Source of the DNA: Kibdelosporangium philippinense | Lineage (GTDB): Bacteria; Actinomycetota; Actinomycetes; Mycobacteriales; Pseudonocardiaceae | Direction of reading: 5' to 3' | Length of the DNA stretch: 64,000 bases | NCBI RefSeq assembly: GCF_021390435.2 | Contig: NZ_JAJVCN010000002.1 | Location: 1,550,001 to 1,614,000, forward strand | Part shown: positions 25,452-33,603 of the stretch, piece by piece | How the letters are laid out: each line of letters starts with the position of its first letter | How positions within the stretch are numbered: position 1 is the first letter of the stretch | Translations under genes and position numbers: made by a program | The notes under the pieces: model-generated | Databases searched by the model: none | What the model was told of the DNA's origin: nothing | Seen by the model: only the letters and a program-made list of their open reading frames with translations

Positions 25452-25887
25452 CATTGTCATTCAGATGTTGAGACCATCCTAGCTGAGGATGGTGAGTTGA
25501 CCGGCGTTCCTGGCTTCGAAAGTGGTGGGCAAAGGACTTTAGGGCATGACGGTGTTCACGAGTGGTCGGCCTGAGGGGTTCTGGGAATGGTGCGGTGTTG
25601 CAGGTCAGCCCGAGGATTTTGGGAATCGCGCGGTGTTCCATCGTGTGAGGGCCGGGTTGCTGGCGTTGAACGCCGTGAAGGTGGCCTTCGCGGCATCCTG
25701 TCTCGGCCATCGAGCTTGGCCTTGGCCACTATGGCTCGTGAGTGTTTATCAGGGTTAGAACACGACTAACCACTCACGAGGGTTTTTGGTGGCCCCATTG
25801 GAACTTATAACAGGGTGGGGGGCTTGCCGCAAGGCCGGGGGTGTGCCGCACAATCGCTGGCCTACCTGGTGAAAGCGAGGAATCTCC
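25452..25887 (+). other. Intergenic region with two hairpin-forming sequences
   Basis: I find no credible gene here. ACCATCCT-AGCTG-AGGATGGT at 25473-25493 is a perfect 8-bp stem just after the winged-helix gene and may end its transcript. A longer palindromic element sits at 25735-25780. The ribosome-binding site of the glycosyltransferase gene (GAGGAA) is at the right end. Confidence 0.6.
25735..25780. repeat. 46-bp imperfect palindrome, possible interspersed repeat
   Basis: CTCGTGAGTG at 25735-25744 and CACTCACGAG at 25771-25780 are perfect 10-base inverted arms; the match continues inward after one mismatch (TTA/TAA). The inner part also holds GTTAG...CTAAC around AACACGA. It is followed by GGTTTTTGG. 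It could act as a terminator or belong to a dispersed palindromic family in the genome; one copy cannot decide. Confidence 0.5.
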
Positions 25888-26322
25888 ATGCGAGTGCTGC
25901 TGTCCGCGATCGGGTCGCGCGGGGAGATCGAGCCGACGATGGCGCTGGCGCTGCAATTGCAAGAACTCGACCACGAAGTGCGGCTTGTCGCGCCGCCGGA
26001 CTTCCGCGGTCTTGCCGAGACCGCCGGAATTCCGTTCGTGCCGATCGGTCCGGAAGTGCGTGTCGCCGCGAAGGGCAACACGCCAGAGGACCTGCGCAAA
26101 GCCGCTGATCAGAGTGTCAGGGACCAGTTCGAGACGATCTCGGCGACCGGTAAGGGCTTCGATGCTGTCGTCGGCGCCGGAATGCTGCAGTTCGCGGCAC
26201 ACTCCGCTGCCGAGAATTTGGGCGTGCCGTACTTCTTCGGCACTTTTTGCGCGCTGAGCTTTCCGTCACCGCACCACGCGCCGCCCGCGTTCGCCATCCT
26301 CGGGGATTCGCGGGAAAGGACC

Positions 26323-27672
26323 CAGGGCTAAAGCAAAGTCGGTTGATCTTGGGAGTGGTGGGGCGGGGTGAGGTTTTCCCTGGTGGGTAAGGAGATGCGG
26401 CCCTTCGATGGGACGATGTGAGTTCTCACGCTCTTGATCGTCTGTCGAAAGGCCGCTGGTGTCAGTGTCGCATGCCGTCTGCGTACCCGTCGATGCGTCG
26501 GTCATGATGGGCTCGGCTGAGCTAGCCGACTTGGTCGCGTTGCTGGGCAAGGTCGCCGATCCCCGTAAACGCCGGGGGATTCGGCATCACATCGCCACGG
26601 TGCTGGCCGTGACGGTGCTGGCGGTATTGGCGGGGGCGAAGAACTACCGGGAGGCCGGTGACCGGGCCGAGGACTTGCCGCAGGAGTTGCTGGAGCTGGT
26701 CGGGGCGCGGCGGAGCGTCCTATCGGGACGGCGTGTGGCGCCGAGCGCGGACACGATCCGCCGGGTGGTCGAGTCGGTGGACGCCGAGGCCGCCGACAGG
26801 CTGGTGTGCCACTGGCTGGCTGATCGAGCGATGGCCCTGGCCGGCGACGACGGCTGTGCTGGCTTCGACGGGGTGGCCATCGACGGCAAGGCCGTGCGTA
26901 ATTCCGGTGGTGTGCGCCTGTTCTCGGCGATGCGTCACGGCCAGGCGGTGGTCATCTCGCAGATCCGGGTCCCCGACGAGACGACCGAGACCACGCAGGT
27001 CAAGTCGTTGCTCACGGGTATGGATCTGGCGGGTGCGGTGGTCACGGCCGATGCCGCGCACACCCAGCGCGACACCGCGCGGCACCTGGTGTCCGACAAG
27101 CAGGCGGACTACGTGCTTGCTGTCAAAGGCAACCAGCCGACCCTGTTGGCCCAGGTCCAAGCCCTGCTGCCGCCTGCTGCCCCAGGGTCGGAGGACCATG
27201 TGGACGACGAGCGCAGCCACGGGCGGATCACCCGCCGGGCCATCTGGGCGACCGTCGCCGAGGGCGTCGATTTCCCTCATGCCGCCCAGGTCTTCCGCAT
27301 CCGCCGGGACGTGTTCAACCTCGCCGGGCAACGCGTCCACAAAGAGATCGCATACGGCGTGACCAGCCTGAACACCGAGCGAGCGTCCGCTCGGGACATT
27401 GGTGGCCTGGTACGGGGTCAGTGGGGCATCGAGAACAAAATCCACTGGGTCCGCGACGTCGTGTTCGCTGAGGACCACCAGCACGCCTACACCGGCAACG
27501 GTGCTCACGCCATGGCCATGCTCCGCAATCTGGCCATCGGCCTGATCCGCCTGGCTGGACTCACCGAGATCAAACGCACCCTGGAATGGATCGCCGCCGA
27601 CCGCATGAGAATCCTCCCGCTCCTGGCCGCATCTACCCCCTGAACAGCAACAACGACTTTGCTATTGCCCTG
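26323..27672 (+). mobile_element. ISAs1-family insertion sequence, 1350 bp
   Basis: The element begins CAGGGCTAAAGCAAAGTCG and ends with the near-inverse CGACTTTGCTATTGCCCTG (about 20 of 23 bases pair). Both flanks carry GGAAAGGACC (26313-26322 and 27673-27682), a 10-bp target duplication. It holds a single transposase gene on the plus strand and lies inside the glycosyltransferase gene. Intact ends, an intact transposase and an identical duplication point to a recent insertion. Confidence 0.92.
26459..27643 (+). CDS. ISAs1-family transposase
   Basis: A 394-residue DDE transposase from GTG 26459. The N-terminal DUF4338-like part has VADPRKRRGIRHHIATVLAVTVLAVLAGAKNYREAGDRAED. The catalytic core shows VAIDGKAVRNS (first Asp), VVTADAAHTQRDTARHL (second Asp) and RGQWGIENKIHWVRDVVFAEDHQ (Glu). 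The full family length is present and no stop interrupts it, so it should be active. It fills most of the 1350-bp element and has no accessory gene. Confidence 0.93.
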   Translation: MSVSHAVCVPVDASVMMGSAELADLVALLGKVADPRKRRGIRHHIATVLAVTVLAVLAGAKNYREAGDRAEDLPQELLELVGARRSVLSGRRVAPSADTIRRVVESVDAEAADRLVCHWLADRAMALAGDDGCAGFDGVAIDGKAVRNSGGVRLFSAMRHGQAVVISQIRVPDETTETTQVKSLLTGMDLAGAVVTADAAHTQRDTARHLVSDKQADYVLAVKGNQPTLLAQVQALLPPAAPGSEDHVDDERSHGRITRRAIWATVAEGVDFPHAAQVFRIRRDVFNLAGQRVHKEIAYGVTSLNTERASARDIGGLVRGQWGIENKIHWVRDVVFAEDHQHAYTGNGAHAMAMLRNLAIGLIRLAGLTEIKRTLEWIAADRMRILPLLAASTP

Positions 27673-28503
27673 GGAAAGGACCGAGGACAACGAAACACTC
27701 TGGGCGAAGGACAGGGACAGGTTCAACGGGTTCTTGGCTGTGCTGAATTCGTGCCGGGAATCCGCTGGTTTGCCCGCGATATCGGACGTTCGTGGCCACA
27801 TGTTCGGCGATCAGCCGATGCTCGCGGCCGACCCGGTTCTGGGGCCGTGGCCGGATCCGGCGGACACGAGCGTGCTGCAGACCGGGGCGTGGCTGCGCGT
27901 GGACAAGCGTCCGATCGAGCCGGAACTGGCGCAGTTCCTGGATGCCGGCGAACCGCCGATCTACTTCGGGTTCGGCAGCATGTTCGTCAAACCCGAGTAC
28001 AGCCAGCTGGCGATCGAGGCGGCCAGGTCGCTCGGGCTCCGGTCGATCGTGATGAGCGGCTGGGCTGACTTGTCCCTTGTGGACGAGTCGGCGGACTGCA
28101 TCGCCGTTGGCGAGGTCAATCACCAGGAAGTCTTCCGGCGCTGTGCCGCGATTGTGCATCACGGCGGCGCGGGGACCACGACAACGGCGGCATTGGCTGG
28201 CGTCCCGCAGGTGATCGTGCCGCAGATGTTCGACCAGTTCTACTGGTCGGAGCAGGTCGAACACCTTGGCATCGGCCGTGCCGACAAGCCGGGTGCGTTG
28301 GCCGAGGTCCTTGACTCCGTGCTGCGGCCAGGCGTGGTGACCAGTGCACGGGAGGTCGCGGGCGGGATCCGGACCGATGGTGCGCTGGTCGCGGCCCGAC
28401 GGGTGACCTCGCTGGCTGGGTGAATTTTGGTGGTTGACGCGGTGGAACCGGATAGCCGGGTGCGACCGTCTGCTTAGGTACGCGGAAGGAAACAGGAGGT
28501 CCG

Positions 28504-29064
28504 GTGACGTATCCACCGCAGCAGCCACCACCCGGCCAGTACCCGTACGGCCCGCAGCAACCGCCGTACGGGCCGCCGGGATGGCCGCCTCCGCCACCGC
28601 CGAAGAACAAGACGGGCCTGGTCGTGGCCCTAGTGGCGGCCGCTGTGCTGCTGATCGGTGGTGTGGTCACGGTCGTGCTGCTGACCACCGGCGACTCGTC
28701 CAACACGACCTCAAGGGACCTGCCTGCCGCGCAGACCACCACGTCGAAGCCGACCAAGAAGCCTGGCGGAACCGTAGAGAACAAGGCTGAATTGGAAGCG
28801 GCCGTCAAACCGGTCGCCCAGCAGTACGCCGACGCGGTCATCCGCCAGGACTCGGCCGCGGCACAGGCACTCACATGCAAGAAGGTCGATCCCGGTGTGA
28901 TGTACGAGAACCTGGCCGGCGAGGCCGAGCCGGTCGTCGGCAAGGTCACCATCTACAGCTCGACGCGGATCACCGTCGACATGGGACTCAAAGGCGTGCC
29001 GGAGGCCAGGGGCGTGCCGTTGCCGTTCGTCAACCAGAACGGGACTTGGTGCGTCGAGGTCTAA
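28504..29064 (+). CDS. Proline-rich single-pass membrane protein with extracytoplasmic domain
   Basis: A 186-residue protein from GTG 28504 with AGGAGG 5 bases upstream. Residues 1-33 are a Pro/Gln/Tyr-rich cytoplasmic tail (YPPQQPPPGQYPYGPQQPPYG), residues 37-61 a membrane helix (TGLVVALVAAAVLLIGGVVTVVLL), and then a Ser/Thr/Lys linker. The last 95 residues form a small domain with a Cys pair (ALTCKK and TWCVEV), similar to DUF4878/lumazine-binding-like folds seen in many actinobacterial envelope proteins. The function is unknown. It stands just downstream of the broken glycosyltransferase gene. Confidence 0.8.
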   Translation: MTYPPQQPPPGQYPYGPQQPPYGPPGWPPPPPPKNKTGLVVALVAAAVLLIGGVVTVVLLTTGDSSNTTSRDLPAAQTTTSKPTKKPGGTVENKAELEAAVKPVAQQYADAVIRQDSAAAQALTCKKVDPGVMYENLAGEAEPVVGKVTIYSSTRITVDMGLKGVPEARGVPLPFVNQNGTWCVEV

Positions 29065-29125
29065 AGCCAGCCGGGCAGGATGAACACGGTCCATGACACC
29101 AGCGGAGCGACAAGGACCAGACTGA

Positions 29126-29410
29126 CGGTCGACGAACCGGGCCGCGCTCTACGCCGAGTTTAATCGCGTCCTCAGTGGACTCTCGGGCACCGACGCACTC
29201 GCCGCGGCGCGGGCGGCCGGAGTTCCAGCGGGACCGATCAACACCGTGCGGGAAGCCATCGGCAACGTCCGGCCCGATCTCATCACCGAAGCACTACACC
29301 CTCGACTGGGAATCGTGAAGTCGGTCAGTTCCCCGTGGCGGTTCGATGGCGAACTGCCTTCTGCCTATCGTCCGCCACCCGACCTCGGCAACACACCGAG
29401 GAAGTACTGA
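29126..29410 (+). pseudogene. C-terminal remnant of a CaiB/BaiF CoA-transferase gene
   Basis: The frame opens after a stop at 29123 and reads TNRAALYAEFNRVLSGLSG, then ARAAGVPAGPINTVREAI, HPRLGIVKSVSSPWRFDG and PPPDLGNTPRKY before the stop at 29408. These are the C-terminal landmarks of class III CoA-transferases (AGVPAGPI.TV, HP..G.V, P.RF.G, PP.LG.HT). About 95 residues of some 400 remain and there is no start codon, so this is a deletion remnant. Confidence 0.75.
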
Positions 29411-29426
29411 CAGAGGTGGGAAAGCG

Positions 29427-29567
29427 ATGCCCAACCTGAAGCTTGGTGAGTTCCACACTGTCCACAGTGATCCAGCGGACGGCCGTCAGTACGAATACGG
29501 TCGTGTACTTCGCCGAAAGGTCGTTGATACAGCTGGAAAAGCCAAGTCCGTCCATTATGGGCAGTAA
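29427..29567 (+). CDS. Unrecognised 46-residue reading frame between gene remnants
   Basis: ATG 29427 has GAGGTGGGAAAG upstream, a fair ribosome-binding site. The product starts MPNLKLGEFHTVHSDPADG and ends KSVHYGQ. I do not recognise it; it may be the N-terminal scrap of another fatty-acid or CoA-metabolism gene, because both neighbours are such remnants. Its reality as a gene is doubtful. Confidence 0.3.
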   Translation: MPNLKLGEFHTVHSDPADGRQYEYGRVLRRKVVDTAGKAKSVHYGQ

Positions 29568-29697
29568 AGTCCTGATCGAGCGGATCCTTCTGCATCGCTC
29601 GAGTCGCGAAGACGCTGGCATCAGGGCACTCTACGACGAGGCGTACAGCGGTGCGGACTACGCCGGGGGAGTGTCCGCGTTCATCGAGAAACGTTGA
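29565..29697 (+). pseudogene. C-terminal remnant of an enoyl-CoA hydratase-like gene
   Basis: One frame reads VLIERILLHRSSREDAGIR and YDEAYSGADYAGGVSAFIEKR to the stop at 29695. S-x-D-x-x-x-G-V-x-A-F-x-E-K-R is the usual C-terminal signature of crotonase-fold enoyl-CoA hydratases. Only about 44 residues remain, with no start codon. The remnant lies 15 bp upstream of the SDR gene, so an old operon was probably deleted from the left. Confidence 0.6.
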
Positions 29698-29712
29698 CAA
29701 AGGGAGGAAGCA

Positions 29713-30477
29713 ATGGATCTGCGACTGCGCGGCCTGCGTGCCGTGGTGACCGGGGCTGGCAAGGGAATCGGTGCCGCGATCGCCGAATCCCTAGCTGCCG
29801 AAGGGACAAACCTGGGTGTGGTGTCCCGAAGCCAGCCACAGCTGGAGGATCTGGCCAAGAAGTGGCGTGCCGAGCACGGCGTCGAGGTCGATGTACTGGC
29901 CGCTGACCTGTCGACCGAGAGCGGACGGCAGGAAGTCGCCAACGCGGTCGACTCGCTGGACATCCTCGTCAACAACGCGGGCGCGATTCCCGCCGGCGGC
30001 CTGACCGACGTCAGCGAGGAAACCTGGCGGCGGGCATGGGATTTGAAGGTGTACGGCTACATTTTCCTTACTCAGAGCCTGTATCCGAAGATCGCCCAGT
30101 CGCAGCACGGTGCCGTGCTGAACATCATCGGTGTCGCGGCTGAGGAGTTCCCGGCCGGATACATCGCGGGTTCGGCTGGCAACGTCGCCCTGGTCGGATT
30201 CACCAAAGCTCTGGCCAAAAAGGCTTGGCACGACGGCGTTCGAGTGGTCGGCATCAGCCCGGGATCCACGGCAACCGACCGTTTTGTGACGCTGCAGCGC
30301 ACACGTGCGGCGACCGAACTGGGCGACGCGGAGCGGTGGCAGGAGCTCGAAGCCAGCTTGCCGTTCGGGCGCGCTTGCTCTCCCGAGGAAATCGCGGACT
30401 CCGCGACTTTCCTCGTCTCACCTCGGTCGTCCTACACCAGTGGCACAGTGCTCACGATCGACGGCGGCAAAGTCTAG
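29713..30477 (+). CDS. SDR-family oxidoreductase with an altered active site
   Basis: A 254-residue protein (ATG 29713, GGGAGGA upstream) with the short-chain dehydrogenase fold: VTGAGKGIGAAIAESLA for NAD(P) binding, DILVNNAGAIPAGG, and PGSTATDRF near the end. The catalytic block is atypical: NIIGVAAEEFPAGYIAGSAG keeps the Tyr but has Gly instead of the usual Ser and Y-x-x-x-S instead of Y-x-x-x-K. A subgroup with ...YIAGS.GN.AL..FTRALG is known to me among SDRs near CoA-ligase and hydratase genes. It may not be a classical dehydrogenase. It ends 4 bp from the convergent IclR gene. Confidence 0.85.
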   Translation: MDLRLRGLRAVVTGAGKGIGAAIAESLAAEGTNLGVVSRSQPQLEDLAKKWRAEHGVEVDVLAADLSTESGRQEVANAVDSLDILVNNAGAIPAGGLTDVSEETWRRAWDLKVYGYIFLTQSLYPKIAQSQHGAVLNIIGVAAEEFPAGYIAGSAGNVALVGFTKALAKKAWHDGVRVVGISPGSTATDRFVTLQRTRAATELGDAERWQELEASLPFGRACSPEEIADSATFLVSPRSSYTSGTVLTIDGGKV

Positions 30478-30481
30478 TTTC

Positions 30482-31225
30482 TCAAAGACGAGCGGAGATC
30501 TGCCGAGCCGCATGCGTTAGGGCCTGGCAGATCCGCCCTTCGTCTGCAGGAAACCGGTACATCGGCACGAAAACGCTGATGGCGCAGACGACCATGCCGG
30601 ACCGGGAGAACACCGGGCGAGCGATCGACCCGATGTCCTCGCGCAGTTCCCCTTTGACGACAGCACACTTGCCGTCCACCCGGATGCCGCGCAGTTCAGC
30701 GTCGAGATGGGCGGGATCGGTGATCGTCGAGTCGGTCAGCCGAGGCAGCCCGGACGCGAGGATTTCCGATCGCAGTGGCTCTTCCATGTGTGCGAGCAGC
30801 GCTTTGCCCGTTGCCGTCGCGTGCAGGGGAGAGCGTGTGCCGAGGGGGATGTAGATGCGGGTCGGGTTGACGGTCTCGACGACGTCGATGATGACGACCT
30901 CGTTGCCTTCCCTGATCACCAGATGCACGGATTCGCCTGTGGCGTCGCGCAGTTCGGTCAGGATGTCGCGGGCGACCTCACGCACTCCGACGTCCGCGGC
31001 GACGCGCTGCGCGATGTCGATGGCCTTCGTGGTGAGCACCCAGCCCTTGCCTTTTCCTTTGCCTGGACCGGTTTGCCTGATCCACCCGGATGCCTCGAGC
31101 GCCTTCAACGCGCGCTGCGCTGAGCTTTTGGGCATCTGCATCCGCTCGGCGATCGTGGTCACGCCGACTGGTTGGAGCTGGGCGACTTCGTCAAGGACGC
31201 GCAGGGCGGTCAGTGCGGTCGACAT
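30482..31225 (-). CDS. IclR-family transcriptional regulator
   Basis: A 247-residue regulator from ATG 31225 (AAGGGACCAGGA upstream). The winged helix is TALTALRVLDEVAQLQPVGVTTIAERMQMPKSSAQRALKALEASGWIRQ; the effector domain shows ESVHLVIREGNEVVIIDVVET, PLHATATGKALLAHM and RPVFSRSGMVVCAISVFVP. IclR proteins control aromatic or CoA-linked catabolism, which agrees with the CoA-transferase, hydratase and SDR sequences next to it. Most of the genes it once governed appear to have been lost. Confidence 0.9.
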   Translation of the reverse strand: MSTALTALRVLDEVAQLQPVGVTTIAERMQMPKSSAQRALKALEASGWIRQTGPGKGKGKGWVLTTKAIDIAQRVAADVGVREVARDILTELRDATGESVHLVIREGNEVVIIDVVETVNPTRIYIPLGTRSPLHATATGKALLAHMEEPLRSEILASGLPRLTDSTITDPAHLDAELRGIRVDGKCAVVKGELREDIGSIARPVFSRSGMVVCAISVFVPMYRFPADEGRICQALTHAARQISARL

Positions 31226-31274
31226 TCCTGGTCCCTTCGGCACACTACGGTTGATTGTGCCACATAGTGGACCG

Positions 31275-32471
31275 TTATGGAGACTTGTACCGCCAGAGAT
31301 CCGGTATGGCTCGCAACACGAGCGCCACGGCCACGACAGTGAGCGCGCCTCCAAAGCCAACCGCCCACTGAGCACCGAGCCAGGCGCCGCCGAAACCGTG
31401 GACCACGTTGGACAGCTGAGGACCGCCCATCAGGACGACCGTGAGCGAGCCTTGAATGCGGCCGCGCAACGCGTCATCGGTGTGTACCTGCGAGATGGCG
31501 TTGCGGAACGTGCTCAGCACGAAGTTCACGGCACCGCCCGTGACCAGCGCCAACACCGCGATCAAGAGGTGCGCGGCGAGGCTGAGGACCACCACGCAGC
31601 CACCCCAGGCCAGCGCGGCGGACGCCACGAGCGCGCCATGTCGTCTGGCGTGGCTGAATGTCCCTGAGAACAGCCCGGCTAGCAGCACACCGGTCGGATA
31701 GGCCGCGAACAACAGACCTAGTTCCACCCCACCACCGGCCGGGCCGCCGTACGTCTGCTCGGCCAGCTCAGGAAAAAGTGCGACCGGCATCGCGAAAACC
31801 ATGGCAGCCAAATCCACGGCGAGAATCGCGACCAGGACGCGGTCCCTGGCGAGGTATCGAAAGCCTTCGCCCAGCTGCACTCGCTGGCCGCGCCGGGGCA
31901 TCGCGGGCAGTTTGGCCACGGCCCAGAGCACGATGATCAACGCGAGCGCGTCCAGCAGATAGAGCGTGCTGAGGCCGACAATTGGGATCAACAAACCGGC
32001 GATCAGCGGACCGACGGCCGCGCCGGTGTAGCGGGTCAACGCGTTGAGGCTATTGGCCGCGACCAGCTGCTCAGCTGGCACGACAAAGGGAACTGCGGTG
32101 CCCGTTGTCGTCATGGTCGCGCCGAAGCTGATGCCGTGCAAGGCAACCAGAGCCAGCAGAACCGGAACCGAGCCGGGGTTCAGCCACAGGCCGACGTAGG
32201 TCAGTCCGAGTCCAGCGTTGCCGATCAAGAGCAGCCGTCGGCAGTCCATCACGTCAGCCAACGCGCCAGACCACAGCGCAGACACGACAAGCGCAGCAGT
32301 CGAGATCACGGCCGAAAGTCCGATCGCCGCGGACGAACCGGTCAGCGTGAACAGCTGAGTTGGGATAGCCACAAGGCTGAACGAACCGCCAACCGCTGAG
32401 ATCGCGGAGGCTGTCCACAGTCGACGGAACGCTGGTATTCGCAGCGGTCGCCGGTCGATGAACAGCTTCAC
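31275..32471 (-). CDS. MFS exporter (enterobactin-exporter EntS-like)
   Basis: A 398-residue protein with 12 predicted membrane helices. It starts LFIDRRPLRIPAFRRLWTASAISAVGGSF, the typical opening of the EntS/MefA-like branch of the major facilitator superfamily; the loop between helices 2 and 3 reads SGALADVMDCRRLLLIGN (motif A). Substrates of this branch are siderophores and macrolides. The GTG start overlaps the stop of the MerR-PP2C gene by 4 bp (GTGA), so export may be switched by that regulator. Confidence 0.9.
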   Translation of the reverse strand: MKLFIDRRPLRIPAFRRLWTASAISAVGGSFSLVAIPTQLFTLTGSSAAIGLSAVISTAALVVSALWSGALADVMDCRRLLLIGNAGLGLTYVGLWLNPGSVPVLLALVALHGISFGATMTTTGTAVPFVVPAEQLVAANSLNALTRYTGAAVGPLIAGLLIPIVGLSTLYLLDALALIIVLWAVAKLPAMPRRGQRVQLGEGFRYLARDRVLVAILAVDLAAMVFAMPVALFPELAEQTYGGPAGGGVELGLLFAAYPTGVLLAGLFSGTFSHARRHGALVASAALAWGGCVVVLSLAAHLLIAVLALVTGGAVNFVLSTFRNAISQVHTDDALRGRIQGSLTVVLMGGPQLSNVVHGFGGAWLGAQWAVGFGGALTVVAVALVLRAIPDLWRYKSP

Positions 32472-33499
32472 AGCGGGACCGCGTCAGCCACCACGACGGC
32501 GATATTGTCTGGCGCACCACCCTGATAGGCCAACGAGATCAGCTCGTCTACCGCATCGGCCGGGGAATTCTTGCGTTGCAGCACCTCGTGCGTCTGCTGT
32601 GCCGACACGACACTGCTGAGGCCGTCTGAGCACAGCAGGTAGCGGTCACCGACCTTGGCCTCGTGCACGGACAAATCGGGCTGATGCTCACCTGAACCGG
32701 AGATCGCACGGGCCAACATGGACCGTTGCGGATGCGACTCGGCTTCCTCTTGCGACAATCTTCCTTCGTCCACCAAGGACTGAACCCAGGTGTGGTCGTG
32801 CGTGATCTGAAAGAGTTCGTTGTCCCGCAGCACATACGCCCGGGTATCTCCAATATGGACCAGACCAAGCTGGGAACCCGACCACAGCAACGCGGTGAGT
32901 GTTGTGACTCCGTCGACGACCTGTTCGACTTCGCCGACCGCTTCCGCCAATGCGTTGAGCAGCTCTCCTGCGGGCACAGCCCGGGTCGCCAACGGTTTCA
33001 ACGCGGCAATTGCTGCGGTGCTGGCGTTTCCGCCTGCTGCGCCGCGTACTCCGTCGGCTACCGCGAGCAATCGGCCGTTGGCGTAGGCCACGTCTTCGTT
33101 GCTGGTCCGCACTTGCCCGGTGTCGGTGCGTGCCGCGTATCGGATGCCGAGTTCTGTCATCGCGCTGCCCCTGCCTTTGAGGTAGTCGACAAGGAAGGTG
33201 GCGAGCTGACCGCGGTTCACGGTCTCGGCGAGGACCTCGGACCAGTACGCCTCGACCTCAGCCGCGGCTTCCGTTTTGCTCAGGCCGACTACGGTCTGGA
33301 TCCGGGCCAGTGGCATGCCGAGCCTGCGTAGCCACGCGATGAACCTGGCTTGTTCGAGCTGGCTTGGGGCGTAACGGCGGTATCCGGTTTCACTGTCCAC
33401 TTTCGCCGGTGCCAGCAGGCCCAGTTCGTCGTACATGCGCAGGGCTTTCGGTGACAGCCGGGCGGCACGGGCGAACACTCCGATCGTCCACAGGTCCAC
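32468..33499 (-). CDS. MerR-type regulator fused to a PP2C-type Ser/Thr phosphatase
   Basis: A 343-residue fusion from GTG 33499. Residues 1-110 are a MerR DNA-binding domain (DLWTIGVFARAARLSPKALRMYDELGLLAPAKVDSETGYRRYAPSQ) with its dimer helix. Residues 120-343 are a PPM phosphatase: TDTGQVRTSNED, LLAVADGVRGAAGG (replacing the usual DGMGG), LVHIGDTRAYVLR, LLCSDGLSSV and GAPDNIAVVVAD supply the metal-binding Asp residues. The protein could dephosphorylate a partner in response to the signal that drives its DNA binding. GGAGG abuts the GTG too closely for a standard site. It is translationally coupled to the MFS exporter. Confidence 0.85.
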   Translation of the reverse strand: MDLWTIGVFARAARLSPKALRMYDELGLLAPAKVDSETGYRRYAPSQLEQARFIAWLRRLGMPLARIQTVVGLSKTEAAAEVEAYWSEVLAETVNRGQLATFLVDYLKGRGSAMTELGIRYAARTDTGQVRTSNEDVAYANGRLLAVADGVRGAAGGNASTAAIAALKPLATRAVPAGELLNALAEAVGEVEQVVDGVTTLTALLWSGSQLGLVHIGDTRAYVLRDNELFQITHDHTWVQSLVDEGRLSQEEAESHPQRSMLARAISGSGEHQPDLSVHEAKVGDRYLLCSDGLSSVVSAQQTHEVLQRKNSPADAVDELISLAYQGGAPDNIAVVVADAVPL

Positions 33500-33603
33500 C
33501 CCTCCATCATGCGGGTTGCCCCAGGGGCAAGGTCCAGGACGCGGACATGGCGGTGTGGCGATGCGCTGGGGGTCGCACCGCCACACCTGTCTGTGGATGA
33601 ACC

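Larger units (their letters stand above)
25888..28423 (+). pseudogene. Glycosyltransferase gene (UGT/Gtf type) split by an IS element
   Basis: Two pieces, 25888-26322 and 27683-28423, join into one 391-residue glycosyltransferase when the ISAs1-type element and one copy of its 10-bp target duplication are removed; the frame is restored exactly. The N-terminal piece opens MRVLLSAIGSRGEIEPTMAL and has the Rossmann acceptor-domain pattern. The C-terminal piece has PPIYFGFGSM, then VHHGGAGTTTTAALAGVPQV and PQMFDQFYWSEQVEHLG, the nucleotide-sugar-binding block of vancomycin/macrolide-type family 1 enzymes. With the insert the first piece stops inside the element after 147 residues, so no active enzyme is made. 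GAGGAA lies upstream of the ATG. Confidence 0.85.

Noticed and set aside
25546..25758. Plus-strand 70-residue frame upstream of the glycosyltransferase
   Set aside because: It runs into the palindromic element and has no recognised sequence; the preceding bases give no convincing ribosome-binding site.
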